From Lysobacter helvus (lineage in GTDB: Bacteria > Pseudomonadota > Gammaproteobacteria > Xanthomonadales > Xanthomonadaceae): a stretch of 64,000 nt of DNA. The translations under genes were made by a program, and so were the position numbers. The stretch lies in NCBI RefSeq assembly GCF_018406645.1, contig NZ_AP024546.1, positions 2,356,001-2,420,000 of the forward strand, written 5' to 3'. Positions 7,987-17,415 of this stretch are shown here, piece after piece (position 1 is the first letter of the stretch; every line of letters starts with the position of its first letter). A model generated the notes under the pieces. That model did no database searches. It saw nothing but the letters and a program-made list of their open reading frames with translations, and was not told the origin of the DNA.

Positions 7987-10880
7987 AGCACACGTTGATG
8001 CGCAGGACGTCGTTGTGGTGCGCGCTGGCCTTGGCCTTCACGGCGCCGATGGCCCTCGCGGCGAATACCGATGGTGCGCTGGTCGGCCACGTGGCCGCGG
8101 GCGCCACCGTCACCGCGCGCAACCCGCAGACCGGGTTCGAACGCACCGTCACGGCGGATGCCGACGGCAACTATCGCTTCCCGTTCCTGCCCGTGGGCAC
8201 GTACACCGTGCAGGCGAGCCAGGGCGGAGCGGCGGTGGGTGCGCCGGTCACGGTGTACGTGAGCCTCGGCAACGCGACCACCGCCGATCTCGGCGGCAGC
8301 GCGTCGACGCTGGATACGGTGACCGTGATCGGCGCCGGCGGCACGATCATCGACACCACGTCGACCGAATCGGCCACCAACATCACCGCCGAGGAACTGC
8401 AGCGCCTGCCGGTGGAGCGCGATGCGCTCTCCGTCGCGCTGCTCGCGCCGGGCCTGGTGCGCGGCGAGTTCGGCGGCGTGTCGTTCGGCGGGTCGTCGGT
8501 CGCGGAAAACGCGGTCTACATCAACGGCCTGAACGTCACCGACTTCTACAACCGCGTCGGCTTCTCGTCGGTGCCGTTCTCCTTCTTCAAGGAATTCCAG
8601 GTCAAGACCGGCGGCTATTCCGTCGAGTTCGGCCGCACGACGGGCGGCGTGATCAACGCGGTGACGAAGTCCGGCACCAACGACTTCCAGTACGGCGCCG
8701 AGCTGGTCTGGGAGCCGGACTTCCTGCAGGACACGCAGGAAGACCACGTCGGCCGCATCTCGCGCTACGACGAATACGACCGCACGAGCCTCAACCTCTA
8801 TGCGTCCGGCCCGCTGATCAAGGATCGCCTGTTCTTCTTCGGCATGTACGAGGCGCGCGACTACCAGCCGCGCAATTCCGACGACGGCTATTCGAACTAC
8901 TTCGACGGCGACTCCAACAGCGGGTTCTGGGGCGCGAAGATCGACTGGCAGATCAGCGACAAGCACCTGCTGGAATTCCTGGCGTTCTCCGACGACGACA
9001 CGCTGACCACCGACTCGTTCAACGTCGACGACGCCGGCATCCGTACCTACGAGAACACCTCGTTCAACGAGACCGGCGGCAAGGACTGGTCGCTGGCCTA
9101 CACCGGCTACCTCACCGACACCTTCTCGATGAAGGCGCTGTACGGCGAGAACCAGCGCAACGCCAACGTCAACAGCCTGGCCGACGATGCGTGCACGCTG
9201 GTGCAGGACCGCCGGGTGAGCTCCGACTTCATCGGCTGCACCGCCAACACCTCCGTCATTTCCCGCACCGACGAACGCAAGGCCGCGCGCCTGGACTTCG
9301 AGTGGCAGCTGGGCGAACACCTGCTGCGCTTCGGCCTGGACCACGAGCAGAACACCAGCGACTACAACAGCCGCTACCCGGGCCCGGGCTTCCGCTACGA
9401 AGTGTTCAACGTGCCGGGCAGCGGCCGCGTCAACGGCACGCCGGTGCCCCCGGGCACCACGGCCTACGTGCGCACGCGCGAAGTCCGCAACCAGGGCACG
9501 TTCGAAACCGACAACTCGGCCTGGTACCTGGAAGACAACTGGCAGGTCACCGACAAGCTGATGCTCAACGCGGGCGTGCGCGTGGAAGGCTTCGACAACA
9601 AGAACGCGGCCGGCGACAGCTACATCAAGATGGACAACATGGTGGCGCCGCGCTTCGGGTTCTCGTTCGATCCGCACGCCGACGGCCGGATGAAGATCTT
9701 CGGCAACGTGGGGCGCTACTTCCTGCCCGTGGCCAACGTCATCAACATCAAGCAGGCCGGTCCGTTCCTGGATCGCCGCACGTTCTACGCGTTCAACGGC
9801 TTCGGTCCCGACAACACGCCGATCCTCGGGCCGCAGATCGGCCCCGTCGACGAATCGCAGGGCAACGGCCAGGTCGCCGACCTGCGCGGCGAGGTGGACG
9901 CGGACATGGATCCGGTCTACCAGGACGAGCTGATCCTGGGCTTCCAGCAGCAGCTGACCGATGCGTGGTCGTGGGGCATCCGCGGCATCCACCGCAAGCT
10001 GCACAACGCCATCGACGACATGGAGATCACCTGGAACGGCTTCTGCGAAGTGGACTTCTTCGCGATGGCCAACCCGGGCAAGGACCTCACCGTCCTCAGC
10101 GACACCGATTGCGATGGCGAGAACGACGCCTTCGTGAACATCGATACGTCGAAGACGGGCTGGGCGATGTACGACGTGGACGGGAACCTCATCGGCATCA
10201 CCGGTTGGCCGAAGCCGCGCCGCTCGTACAAGGCACTGGAGTTCCAGCTGGATCGCGCGTGGGACAACCGCTGGGCGTTCAATGCGTCGTACACGCTGTC
10301 GTACAGCGAGGGCAACGCGGAAGGCCCGGTGAATTCCGACACCGACTTCTCCGACTCGGGCCGCACCGAAGCCTTCGACAATCCGTGGGTGAACTTCAGC
10401 GGCGACGGGTATCTCCCGAACGACCGCCGCCACCAGGTCAAGATGCGCGGCACGTACGCGTTCAACGACAACTGGCAGGTGGGCGCGACGCTCGATGCGC
10501 GTTCCGGTCGCCCGGTGAGCGCGTTCGGCGCCGGCAACCCGTTCGATGCCACGGAGTTCCACAGCTTCTACGTGTGCGCCCCCAACTGCAGCCCGGCCAG
10601 CCCGGCGCGCAACTTCACGCTGTACCAGCGCGGCACCCAGGGTCGCCTGCCGTGGACCTACGACCTCGGCGCGAACGTGACGTACCTGCATTCGTTCGGC
10701 ACCGCCGACCTGCGCGTGAAGTTCGCGGTCTACAACCTGCTCAACCAGCAACGCGTCAACGAAGTCAACGAAGACCTGGAACTCGAGGACGGCCTCGGCA
10801 CGTTCAACGAGTTCTATGGCCAGGGCACGGGCTACCAGTCCCGCCGCTACGGCCAGATCACGGTCTCCGTCGACTTCTGA
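7983..10880 (+). CDS. TonB-dependent receptor, Oar-like, with carboxypeptidase-regulatory domain
   Basis: Outer-membrane protein of 965 residues. A signal peptide ends at ALAANTDG. Residues about 30-95 form a carboxypeptidase-regulatory-like beta-sandwich (TVTARNPQTGFERTVTADAD, ending YTVQAS). A plug domain follows (ITAEELQRLPVERDALSVAL, then NAVYINGLNVTDFYNRVG), then a long 22-strand-type barrel ending in ITVSVDF with the usual terminal Phe. This is the Oar/OmpA-related subgroup of TonB receptors, many of which take up peptides or glycans. Coupling to the transglutaminase gene and proximity to the murein-peptide genes suggest a peptide or muropeptide ligand. An intrinsic terminator follows. 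Confidence 0.9.
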   Translation: MKHTLMRRTSLWCALALAFTAPMALAANTDGALVGHVAAGATVTARNPQTGFERTVTADADGNYRFPFLPVGTYTVQASQGGAAVGAPVTVYVSLGNATTADLGGSASTLDTVTVIGAGGTIIDTTSTESATNITAEELQRLPVERDALSVALLAPGLVRGEFGGVSFGGSSVAENAVYINGLNVTDFYNRVGFSSVPFSFFKEFQVKTGGYSVEFGRTTGGVINAVTKSGTNDFQYGAELVWEPDFLQDTQEDHVGRISRYDEYDRTSLNLYASGPLIKDRLFFFGMYEARDYQPRNSDDGYSNYFDGDSNSGFWGAKIDWQISDKHLLEFLAFSDDDTLTTDSFNVDDAGIRTYENTSFNETGGKDWSLAYTGYLTDTFSMKALYGENQRNANVNSLADDACTLVQDRRVSSDFIGCTANTSVISRTDERKAARLDFEWQLGEHLLRFGLDHEQNTSDYNSRYPGPGFRYEVFNVPGSGRVNGTPVPPGTTAYVRTREVRNQGTFETDNSAWYLEDNWQVTDKLMLNAGVRVEGFDNKNAAGDSYIKMDNMVAPRFGFSFDPHADGRMKIFGNVGRYFLPVANVINIKQAGPFLDRRTFYAFNGFGPDNTPILGPQIGPVDESQGNGQVADLRGEVDADMDPVYQDELILGFQQQLTDAWSWGIRGIHRKLHNAIDDMEITWNGFCEVDFFAMANPGKDLTVLSDTDCDGENDAFVNIDTSKTGWAMYDVDGNLIGITGWPKPRRSYKALEFQLDRAWDNRWAFNASYTLSYSEGNAEGPVNSDTDFSDSGRTEAFDNPWVNFSGDGYLPNDRRHQVKMRGTYAFNDNWQVGATLDARSGRPVSAFGAGNPFDATEFHSFYVCAPNCSPASPARNFTLYQRGTQGRLPWTYDLGANVTYLHSFGTADLRVKFAVYNLLNQQRVNEVNEDLELEDGLGTFNEFYGQGTGYQSRRYGQITVSVDF

Positions 10881-10911
10881 TCGCTCCAACGTTGTCCTGA
10901 GGTACCCCTTC

Positions 10912-10940
10912 CGGCGGCCTTCCTGGCCGCCGCTTTTTTT
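10912..10940 (+). terminator. Rho-independent terminator after TonB receptor
   Basis: An 8-bp stem CGGCGGCC/GGCCGCCG with loop TTCCT is followed by C and seven T. It lies 32 bp after the receptor stop, so the serine-hydrolase gene at 10959 probably has its own promoter or depends on readthrough. Confidence 0.9.
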
Positions 10941-10958
10941 CCACTATCCTTCGACACC

Positions 10959-12524
10959 ATGCGCACATTCCGATCGATCTGCTTCGTGGCACTGGGCGTC
11001 TTCGCAGGAAACGCCTGGGCCGCCGATCCCGCGTACGACCGCATCGTCGACGACGTCGTCGCGCGCTACCACCTGCCGGGCGTGGCGGTGGGGGTGATCG
11101 AGGACGGCAAGGTCACGTACACCCGCACCGTCGGCGAAGCGGAAGCCGGCAGCGGCAAGCCGATCACGTCGCAATCGATCTTCAAGATCGCCTCCAACAG
11201 CAAGGCGATGACGGCCAGCGTGCTGGCGAGACTGGTCGACCAGGGCAAGCTGCACTGGGACGATCCGGTGGTGAAGTACCTGCCGGACTTCCGGATGCAC
11301 GATCCGTGGGTGACCGAACACATGCTGGTGCGCGACCTGCTCGTGCACAACAGCGGCCTGCCGGAAGGCGGCGGCGATCTCATGCTGTGGCCGGAGCCGA
11401 ACCATTTCTCGCGCGAGGACATCGTGCACGGGCTGGGGTACATCAAGCCGGCGTACGGATTCCGCGCGGGCTATGCGTACGACAACCTGCTGTACGTGGT
11501 CGCGGGCCAGGTTGCAGCGGCGGCGGGGGGCGCGCCGTACGAAACACTGGTCCAGCGCGAGATCTTCGCGCCGCTGCACCTGTCGCGCTGCCGCGTCGGC
11601 GCGTTCGATCGCGATGCGACGGGCAACGTGGCGCAGCCGCACGTGCGCGGGGAAGACGGGCGTTACAAGGTCGGCGACAACACGGATGCGGTGCACGTCG
11701 AACCGATCGCCTCCGCGCCCGCCGGCGGCATCCGCTGCAGCCTCGACGACATGCTGGCGTGGATGGGCAACTGGCTCGCGCCCACCGAAGCGCAGAAGCC
11801 GTGGCTCTCCGCCGAACAGCGCAAGCAGATGTGGCTCGCGCGCACGCCCATGCCGGTGTCGGCGCGGCGCAAGCGCTGGGACAACACGCACGTCTATGCG
11901 TACGGCTACGGCTTCCGCATGGCGGATGTCGACGGGCAGTGGACCGTGTCGCACACGGGCACTTTGTCGGGCATGTATTCGATGATGATGCTGCTGCCGG
12001 ACAAGCGCAGCGGGTTCGTCTTCATGATCAACGGCGATGCGGACGACGCGCGCACGGTGCTGGGCGAAACGCTGCTGAAGCAGTTCACTGCGCCGCAGCA
12101 GCACGCGACGGTGAAGCAGTACGCGGACGAGCTGGATGCGGAAGCGAAGGCCGCCGCGGCGGCTTCGAAGCCGGCGAAAAAAGCGGAGGTGGCGCGCAAG
12201 CCCGTCGTCGCGCCGTTCGACGCCACGCGCACCGGCACGTGGCGCGACCCGTGGTTCGGCGTCGTGCGCGTGTGCCCGGCGGGCGATCGCCTGACGTTCG
12301 TCTCCGACAAGTCGCCGCTGATGCACGGCACGATCGTGAAGGTGGGCGATCGCTGGCGCATCGACTGGGACGAAGACCGCATGGACCTGGAAGCCTGGGT
12401 CGACTTCAAGGGCGACGGCGTCGCGCGGCGGATGACGCTGGCGAAGGTCGATCCCGACGGCGACTTCAGTTCCGACTACGAAGACCTGGCGTTCGAACGC
12501 ACGGGCGAGTGCCCCGCGCGCTGA
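10959..12524 (+). CDS. Serine hydrolase, beta-lactamase/PBP class C fold
   Basis: Periplasmic protein of 521 residues with a signal peptide ending AWAADP. The class C acyl-serine motif is SNSK in FKIASNSKAMTA, the second is YDN in AGYAYDNLLY, and the third is HTG in WTVSHTGTLSGM in place of KTG. A C-terminal DUF3471-like beta domain (about residues 415-515) follows a lysine/alanine-rich linker. Such proteins are usually D-peptidases, esterases or aminopeptidases rather than true beta-lactamases. Its place beside the murein-peptide operon suggests action on D-amino-acid peptides. The start is the ATG at 10959, 19 bp after the preceding terminator. Confidence 0.88.
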   Translation: MRTFRSICFVALGVFAGNAWAADPAYDRIVDDVVARYHLPGVAVGVIEDGKVTYTRTVGEAEAGSGKPITSQSIFKIASNSKAMTASVLARLVDQGKLHWDDPVVKYLPDFRMHDPWVTEHMLVRDLLVHNSGLPEGGGDLMLWPEPNHFSREDIVHGLGYIKPAYGFRAGYAYDNLLYVVAGQVAAAAGGAPYETLVQREIFAPLHLSRCRVGAFDRDATGNVAQPHVRGEDGRYKVGDNTDAVHVEPIASAPAGGIRCSLDDMLAWMGNWLAPTEAQKPWLSAEQRKQMWLARTPMPVSARRKRWDNTHVYAYGYGFRMADVDGQWTVSHTGTLSGMYSMMMLLPDKRSGFVFMINGDADDARTVLGETLLKQFTAPQQHATVKQYADELDAEAKAAAAASKPAKKAEVARKPVVAPFDATRTGTWRDPWFGVVRVCPAGDRLTFVSDKSPLMHGTIVKVGDRWRIDWDEDRMDLEAWVDFKGDGVARRMTLAKVDPDGDFSSDYEDLAFERTGECPAR

Positions 12525-12536
12525 CGCCCCGGCGGA

Positions 12537-13268
12537 TCAGGGGGCGAGCAGCAGGCGCAGGCCGACGCCCGGTTCGGTGAGGATCCAGCGGGGCGATGCC
12601 GCGTCGTCGCCCAGCTTCTGCCGCAGCTTGCCGACCAGGATGCGCAGGTAATGCGTGTCCTGTTCGTAGGTGGGGCCCCAGAGTTCGCGCAGCAGCTGCG
12701 ACTGCGTGACCACCCGGCCGACGTTGCGCGCCAGCATCGCCAGCAGCGCGTATTCCTTGCGCGTCAGCGTCACTGCATCGCCGCCCAGCGTCACCGTGCG
12801 CTCGGCGAGGTCGATGCGCAGGTAACCGTCGTCCAGCGTCGCGCGCTCCGGCACGGTGGATGGTCCGCGCAGCTGCGCGCGCACGCGCGCGAGCAGTTCA
12901 TGCACGCCGAAGGGCTTGGTGATGTAGTCGTTCGCGCCCGCATCGAGCGCGGACACCTTTTCCGTTTCCTCCGCGCGGCCGGACAGGACGATCACGGGCA
13001 CCTGGCTCCATTGCCGAACGGCGCGCAGCAAGGCCTGGCCATCGCCGTCGGGCAGGGTGAGGTCCAGCACGACGAGGTCCGCGCCCCGGGCGCCGAGCGA
13101 TTGCAGTCCGCGTTGCTCGCCGTCGGCGGTATCCACGTTGTAGCCGTTCGCGCGCAGCACCGTGGCGAGGAAGCGACGCAGTTCCGCATCGTCGTCCACG
13201 ACCAGGATGCGCGCGGGGCGGATGTGGTCTTCCGTCCACGCCGCGCCCGACACCAGGGCGCCGATCAC
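12537..13268 (-). CDS. OmpR/KdpE-type response regulator
   Basis: Protein of 243 residues starting at GTG 13268, which overlaps the kinase stop (GTGA). The receiver domain has acidic Asp25-Asp26, phospho-acceptor Asp69 (VVLDLTLPDGDG) and Lys118 (YITKPFG). The C-terminal winged helix (ARNVGRVVTQSQLLRELWGP, then THYLRILVGKLRQKLGDD) is of the KdpE sort. With its kinase it forms a KdpDE-like pair, yet no kdpFABC potassium-pump genes are nearby, so the output is unknown. Translationally coupled to the kinase. Confidence 0.85.
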   Translation of the reverse strand: MIGALVSGAAWTEDHIRPARILVVDDDAELRRFLATVLRANGYNVDTADGEQRGLQSLGARGADLVVLDLTLPDGDGQALLRAVRQWSQVPVIVLSGRAEETEKVSALDAGANDYITKPFGVHELLARVRAQLRGPSTVPERATLDDGYLRIDLAERTVTLGGDAVTLTRKEYALLAMLARNVGRVVTQSQLLRELWGPTYEQDTHYLRILVGKLRQKLGDDAASPRWILTEPGVGLRLLLAP

Positions 13269-14065
13269 GGGGCAGCGTCCGGCGGCGCCTCCCGCGTCGG
13301 CAGGGTGAGGCGGAAGCAGGTGCCGTGCGGCAGGTCGGCGGGGCAGGTGCGAATGTCGCCGCCGTGCGCGCGCACGATGCTGCGACTGATCCACAGGCCG
13401 AGGCCGGAGCCGCCGTGCGTGTCGCCCGCGTCGGTCACGAACATCTCGAAGGCGTGTTCGCCCACCGAGGCCGCAATGCCGGGGCCGGCGTCGCGGATCT
13501 CGACGATCGTCTCGCGCGCGTTCTGTTCGATGCGCACCAGGATCGCCTCGTCCGCCGGCGAATACTTGGTCGCGTTGTGCAGCACGTTGAAGATCGCCTG
13601 CTCGAGCAATGCGCCGTGCACGTGCAGCAGCGCCAGTCGCGGTGCGGCCTCCACGTCGATGCGTGCGCCGGCACCGAGGCGCCGCGCGCGGTTGACCGCG
13701 CAGCCCACGATCTCGTCGATGCCGACCCAGTCGCGCACGAGCGCAAGCCCGCCCGCGGCGTCGCGGGACGCGCGCGTCATGTGCTGCAGGTTGCGCAGGT
13801 AGCCGTCGAGGCGTTCGCCCTCGTGGCGGATGATGGCGAGGAACGCGTGGCGTTCGTCTTCGTCCATCCGCGGTTGCGAATGCCGCAGCACTTCCGCCGC
13901 GCCCATCATCACCGACAACGGTGCGCGCAGGTCGTGCAGCACGGAAGCAAGCAGGGCCATCGGGAAGGCCGCCGGCCCATCGTTCATCGCAGGCGCGTCG
14001 CCACCGGCATGGCCGGCGCGATGCTGCCTGCGTTCGTCCTGGTTGGTGTTGGCGTTGGTCTGCAT
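13265..14065 (-). CDS. Soluble histidine kinase related to KdpD C-terminus
   Basis: Protein of about 266 residues from the ATG at 14065; a GTG at 14167 would add a doubtful 34 residues. The H-box is SVLHDLRAPLSV (His44), the N-box FNVLHNATKYSP, the G boxes IRDAGPGI and GSGLGLWISRSIV. It resembles only the kinase core of KdpD: there are no membrane segments, no KdpD or USP domain and no recognisable sensor domain. It must therefore be cytoplasmic and take its signal from a partner. The divergent KaiC-like gene is the nearest candidate. Confidence 0.8.
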   Translation of the reverse strand: MQTNANTNQDERRQHRAGHAGGDAPAMNDGPAAFPMALLASVLHDLRAPLSVMMGAAEVLRHSQPRMDEDERHAFLAIIRHEGERLDGYLRNLQHMTRASRDAAGGLALVRDWVGIDEIVGCAVNRARRLGAGARIDVEAAPRLALLHVHGALLEQAIFNVLHNATKYSPADEAILVRIEQNARETIVEIRDAGPGIAASVGEHAFEMFVTDAGDTHGGSGLGLWISRSIVRAHGGDIRTCPADLPHGTCFRLTLPTREAPPDAAP

Positions 14066-14189
14066 TCGGCTCGCTGGGTGTTTGAAACCGACGGACGTTT
14101 TAGCGGCCGTCGCGTGACCCGCAACCGAACAGGTCGGAAAATTTACGCGTTCTTTACGTGAATTCACGCGTTTCCAACTAGGCGTTCAA

Positions 14190-14210
14190 GCAAGTGTCAG
14201 GAACACTTGC
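14190..14210. promoter_or_regulatory. 8-bp inverted repeat between kinase and KaiC-like gene
   Basis: Arms GCAAGTGT and ACACTTGC are perfectly complementary and separated by CAGGA. The dyad lies in the 230-bp divergent gap between the soluble kinase and the KaiC-like gene. Its size and symmetry suit a regulator operator; a short RNA hairpin is also possible. No known consensus was recognised. Confidence 0.35.
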
Positions 14211-14295
14211 ACGTCGTCGCACACGCTCTTCACGTGGTGCGCACGCCAACGTCGCGCGCTCGGCGCGATGCATTACAGCAGGGGCGCGAACGAAC

Positions 14296-15765
14296 GTGAC
14301 ACACACTCCCATCGGCTCGGGCATTCCAGGGCTCGACGTTGTGCTGGGCGGCGGCTACACGCCGGGCCGCCTCTACCTGGTGGAAGGCCTGCCGGGCTCG
14401 GGCAAGACCACGCTGGCGATGCAGTTCCTCCTCGACGGTCGCGCACGCGGCGAGCGCGTGCTGTACGTGTCGCTTTCCGAAACCGTGTCGGAACTGCGCG
14501 AGATGGCGGAGTCGCACGGCTGGTCGCTGGACGGCATCTGCCTGTACGAAGCGCTGGCCGTCGATGCCTCCGGGGTCGATGCGCACTACACGATGTTCCA
14601 TCCCTCGGAGATCGAACTGGCCGACACCACGCGCCGGATCATGGAGCACATCGAAGCGATCGCGCCGGACCGCCTGGTGTTCGATTCGCTGGCGGAGCTG
14701 CGATTGCTGTCCGGCTCGGCGCTGCGCTATCGCCGCCACGTGCTGGCGTTGAAGCAGTACTTCGCCGACCGCGCCTGCACCACGCTGCTGCTGGACGACG
14801 TTTCCGCATCGGAAGGCGGCATGCAGGTGCACACGATCGTGCACGGCGTGGTGCGCCTGTCCGCGCTGGATTCGGACTTCGGCGGCGACCGGCGGCGCCT
14901 GCGCGTCAACAAGTACCGCGGGCGGCGTTTCATCGGCGGGTACCACGACTACCGAATCGAACATGGTGGGCTGCAGGTGTTCCCGCGCCTGGTGGCGTCC
15001 GAGTTCCGGCGCGAGGGCGAGCAGCGCTCCGTGGGCACGGGCGAGCCGCGACTGGACGCGCTCCTGGGCGGCGGCGTCGATCGCGGCACGAGCACCTTGC
15101 TGATCGGCGCGGCGGGCACGGGCAAGTCGTCGCTCGCCACGCTGATCGCGTCGACGGCCGCGGAGCGCGGCGAGCGCTCGGCGATCTTCGCCTTCGACGA
15201 AAGCGTGCGCTCCTTCATCACGCGCTCGCAGGGCCTCGGCTTCCCGATCGAACGCTACCTGCGCGATGGGCATATCCACCTGCAGGCGGTGGATCCGGCC
15301 GAGTTGTCCTCCGGCGAGTTCACCCAGGTCATCCGCGACGCGGTGGAACTGCACGGTGCGCGCGTGGTGGTCATCGACAGCCTCAACGGCTATCTCAACG
15401 CCATGCCGGAACAGCAGTACATGCTGCTGCAACTGCACGAGTTGCTGGCCTACCTCGGATCGCTGGGCGTCATCACCATCCTCATCAGCGCGCAGCTGGG
15501 ATTGATCGGCACGATGAGCAACAGCCTCGACGTGAGCTACCTCGCCGATTCGGTGGTGCTGCTGCGGTACTTCGAAGCCAGCGGCGAAGTGCGCCAGGCG
15601 ATCTCGGTGCTGAAGAAGCGCACGGGTGCGCACGAACGCACGATCCGCCCGTTCAAGCTCGGGCCCGACGGGTTCGAGATCGGCGAGCCGCTGCGCGAGT
15701 TCCGCGGCGTGCTGACCGGCGTGCCGCAGGAACGCAGCGCGTCGGCCGGCGGCGCTGGCCGGTGA
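14296..15765 (+). CDS. KaiC-like double RecA-fold ATPase
   Basis: Cytoplasmic protein of 489 residues from GTG 14296, which has AGGGG upstream and begins just before the conserved N-terminus. It has two KaiC domains with Walker A motifs at 31-38 (GLPGSGKT) and 271-278 (GAAGTGKS). The acidic catalytic pair of cyanobacterial KaiC reads SE in CI (SLSETV) and DE in CII (FDESV). By eye, the autophosphorylation region VSYLADSVVLL aligns with ISTITDTIILL of Synechococcus, keeping a serine at the 431 position but placing tyrosine at 432. No kaiA or kaiB is present. It heads a chain with two kinases and probably acts as a signalling ATPase, not a full clock. Confidence 0.85.
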   Translation: MTHTPIGSGIPGLDVVLGGGYTPGRLYLVEGLPGSGKTTLAMQFLLDGRARGERVLYVSLSETVSELREMAESHGWSLDGICLYEALAVDASGVDAHYTMFHPSEIELADTTRRIMEHIEAIAPDRLVFDSLAELRLLSGSALRYRRHVLALKQYFADRACTTLLLDDVSASEGGMQVHTIVHGVVRLSALDSDFGGDRRRLRVNKYRGRRFIGGYHDYRIEHGGLQVFPRLVASEFRREGEQRSVGTGEPRLDALLGGGVDRGTSTLLIGAAGTGKSSLATLIASTAAERGERSAIFAFDESVRSFITRSQGLGFPIERYLRDGHIHLQAVDPAELSSGEFTQVIRDAVELHGARVVVIDSLNGYLNAMPEQQYMLLQLHELLAYLGSLGVITILISAQLGLIGTMSNSLDVSYLADSVVLLRYFEASGEVRQAISVLKKRTGAHERTIRPFKLGPDGFEIGEPLREFRGVLTGVPQERSASAGGAGR

Positions 15766-17347
15766 GGGGCGAAGCGCCTTCCCATCGCGGGATGTCCGTC
15801 GCGCTGCTGCTGCCCACGCCGCGCGACACGGAACTGGCCGCGCGCCTGCTGGCCGACGAAGCCATCACCGCGGTGCGCTGCGACACGGTCTTCGACCTGG
15901 AGCGTGCGCTGGAAGGCGAGGTCGGTGCGGTGTTCGTCGCGGAAGAATGGCTCTCCACCGGTGCCCAGCGCGTGCTGGGCGACACCGTGGTGCGGCAACC
16001 GGGCTGGTCGGACCTGCCGATCCTGGTGCTCGCGCGGGTGGGCAGCGACTCCCACCACCTCGCGCGCATCACCAGCGAGCTCGGCAACGCGACGGTCCTG
16101 GAACGTCCGTTGCGGGTGGCCACATTGACCAGCGCTGCGCGCAGTGCGCTGCGCGCGCGCTGGCGGCAATACCAGATCCACGCGCAACTCGAAGCGCTGG
16201 AGCACGCACGTGCCCAGCTGGACGTGGCGGCGCGGCGCAAGGACGAATTCCTTGCCATCCTCGGCCACGAACTGCGCAACCCGCTCGCGCCCATCCGCAA
16301 CGCGTTGCAGGTGTTGCTGCAGCGCGCGAAGCCGCGCTCGGACGAGCACGCGCTGATGTCGATGATGCGCCGGCAGGTGGACCACATGGTGCGCCTGGTC
16401 GAAGACCTGATCGACGTGGCCCGCGTCACGCGCGGCACGGTGGAACTGCGTTGCCGGCCGGCGCGCGTGTCGGAGGTGTTGCGCAGCGCAGTGGAGTTGA
16501 GCCAGCCGCTCATCGACGCGGGGCAGCATGCGTTGCACGTGGACGTGCAGGACGACGCGCTGCTGGTGATGGCCGATCCGGTGCGGATCGCGCAGGTCTT
16601 CAGCAACCTGCTCAACAACGCGGCGAAGTATTCGCCGCCGGGCGGGCGCATCGACGTGACCGTGGCGCGCGAAGGCCAGCAGGCGGTGGTCACCATCGTC
16701 GACGCCGGCGTCGGCATCGAGCCTGCGGTGTTGCCGCGCGTGTTCGACTTGTTCACCCAGGGCAACCAGGGCCCGCATCGCGCGAAGGACGGCCTGGGCA
16801 TCGGCCTGACGCTGGTGCGCACGCTGGTGGAACTGCATGGCGGCACCGTGAGCGCGCACAGCGAAGGGCCACGACGCGGCTCCACGTTCTGCGTGCGGTT
16901 GCCGTTGCTGGAGGGCGACGCGCTTCCTGCGACCCCCGAGCTCGTCGAACCGGCGGCCGAGGTCGCCACCCCGAATGCGCTGCGCGTGATGGTCGTGGAC
17001 GACAACGTGGATGCGGCGGAGACGCTGGGCATGTTGCTGTCGTCGATGGGCGTGGACCATCGCATCGCCTTCGAGGCTTCGATGCATTGCGCATCGCCGG
17101 CGACTTCGATCCGCACGCGATGTTCCTCGACCTCGGCATGCCCGGGATGGACGGTTACGAACTCGCGCGACGCCTGCGCGATGCACCCGGCGGCGCGGCG
17201 CGCGTGCTCATTGCATTGACGGGCTGGAGCCAGGCCGAAGACCAGCTGCGCACGCGCGACGCGGGCTTCGACCACCATTTGTCGAAGCCCGCCGACCTCG
17301 ACGCACTGGATCGCCTGCTCGATCGCATTCATGCGAGCGCGGCGTGA
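15762..17347 (+). pseudogene. Hybrid sensor histidine kinase with C-terminal receiver, frameshifted
   Basis: Begins at GTG 15762 overlapping the KaiC stop, or at ATG 15792. A receiver-like N-terminus lacking a clear phospho-Asp site is followed by the kinase: H-box ILGHELRNPLAPIRN, N-box FSNLLNNAAKYSPPGG, G boxes VDAGVGIEP and DGLGIGLTLV. A C-terminal receiver starts RVMVVDDNVDAAE. The frame then breaks: after IAFE near 17073-17078 the receiver continues one frame over as GFDALRIAGDFDPHAMFLDL, with phospho-Asp and SKPAD. One missing G in GAGGCTTC would explain it. Either a real loss or a base-calling error; the kinase core is intact in either case. Confidence 0.8.
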
Positions 17348-17415
17348 AAGCGCGACGCGCGAACGCGGCCGTGATACAGGCGGGCCTCACCTCGCGCGGC
17401 GTAGGCTCCGATGCA

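Noticed and set aside
10959-12524. A true class C beta-lactamase giving antibiotic resistance
   Set aside because: The third motif is HTG, a DUF3471-like tail is present, and the length and context fit a peptidase or esterase of the wider family.
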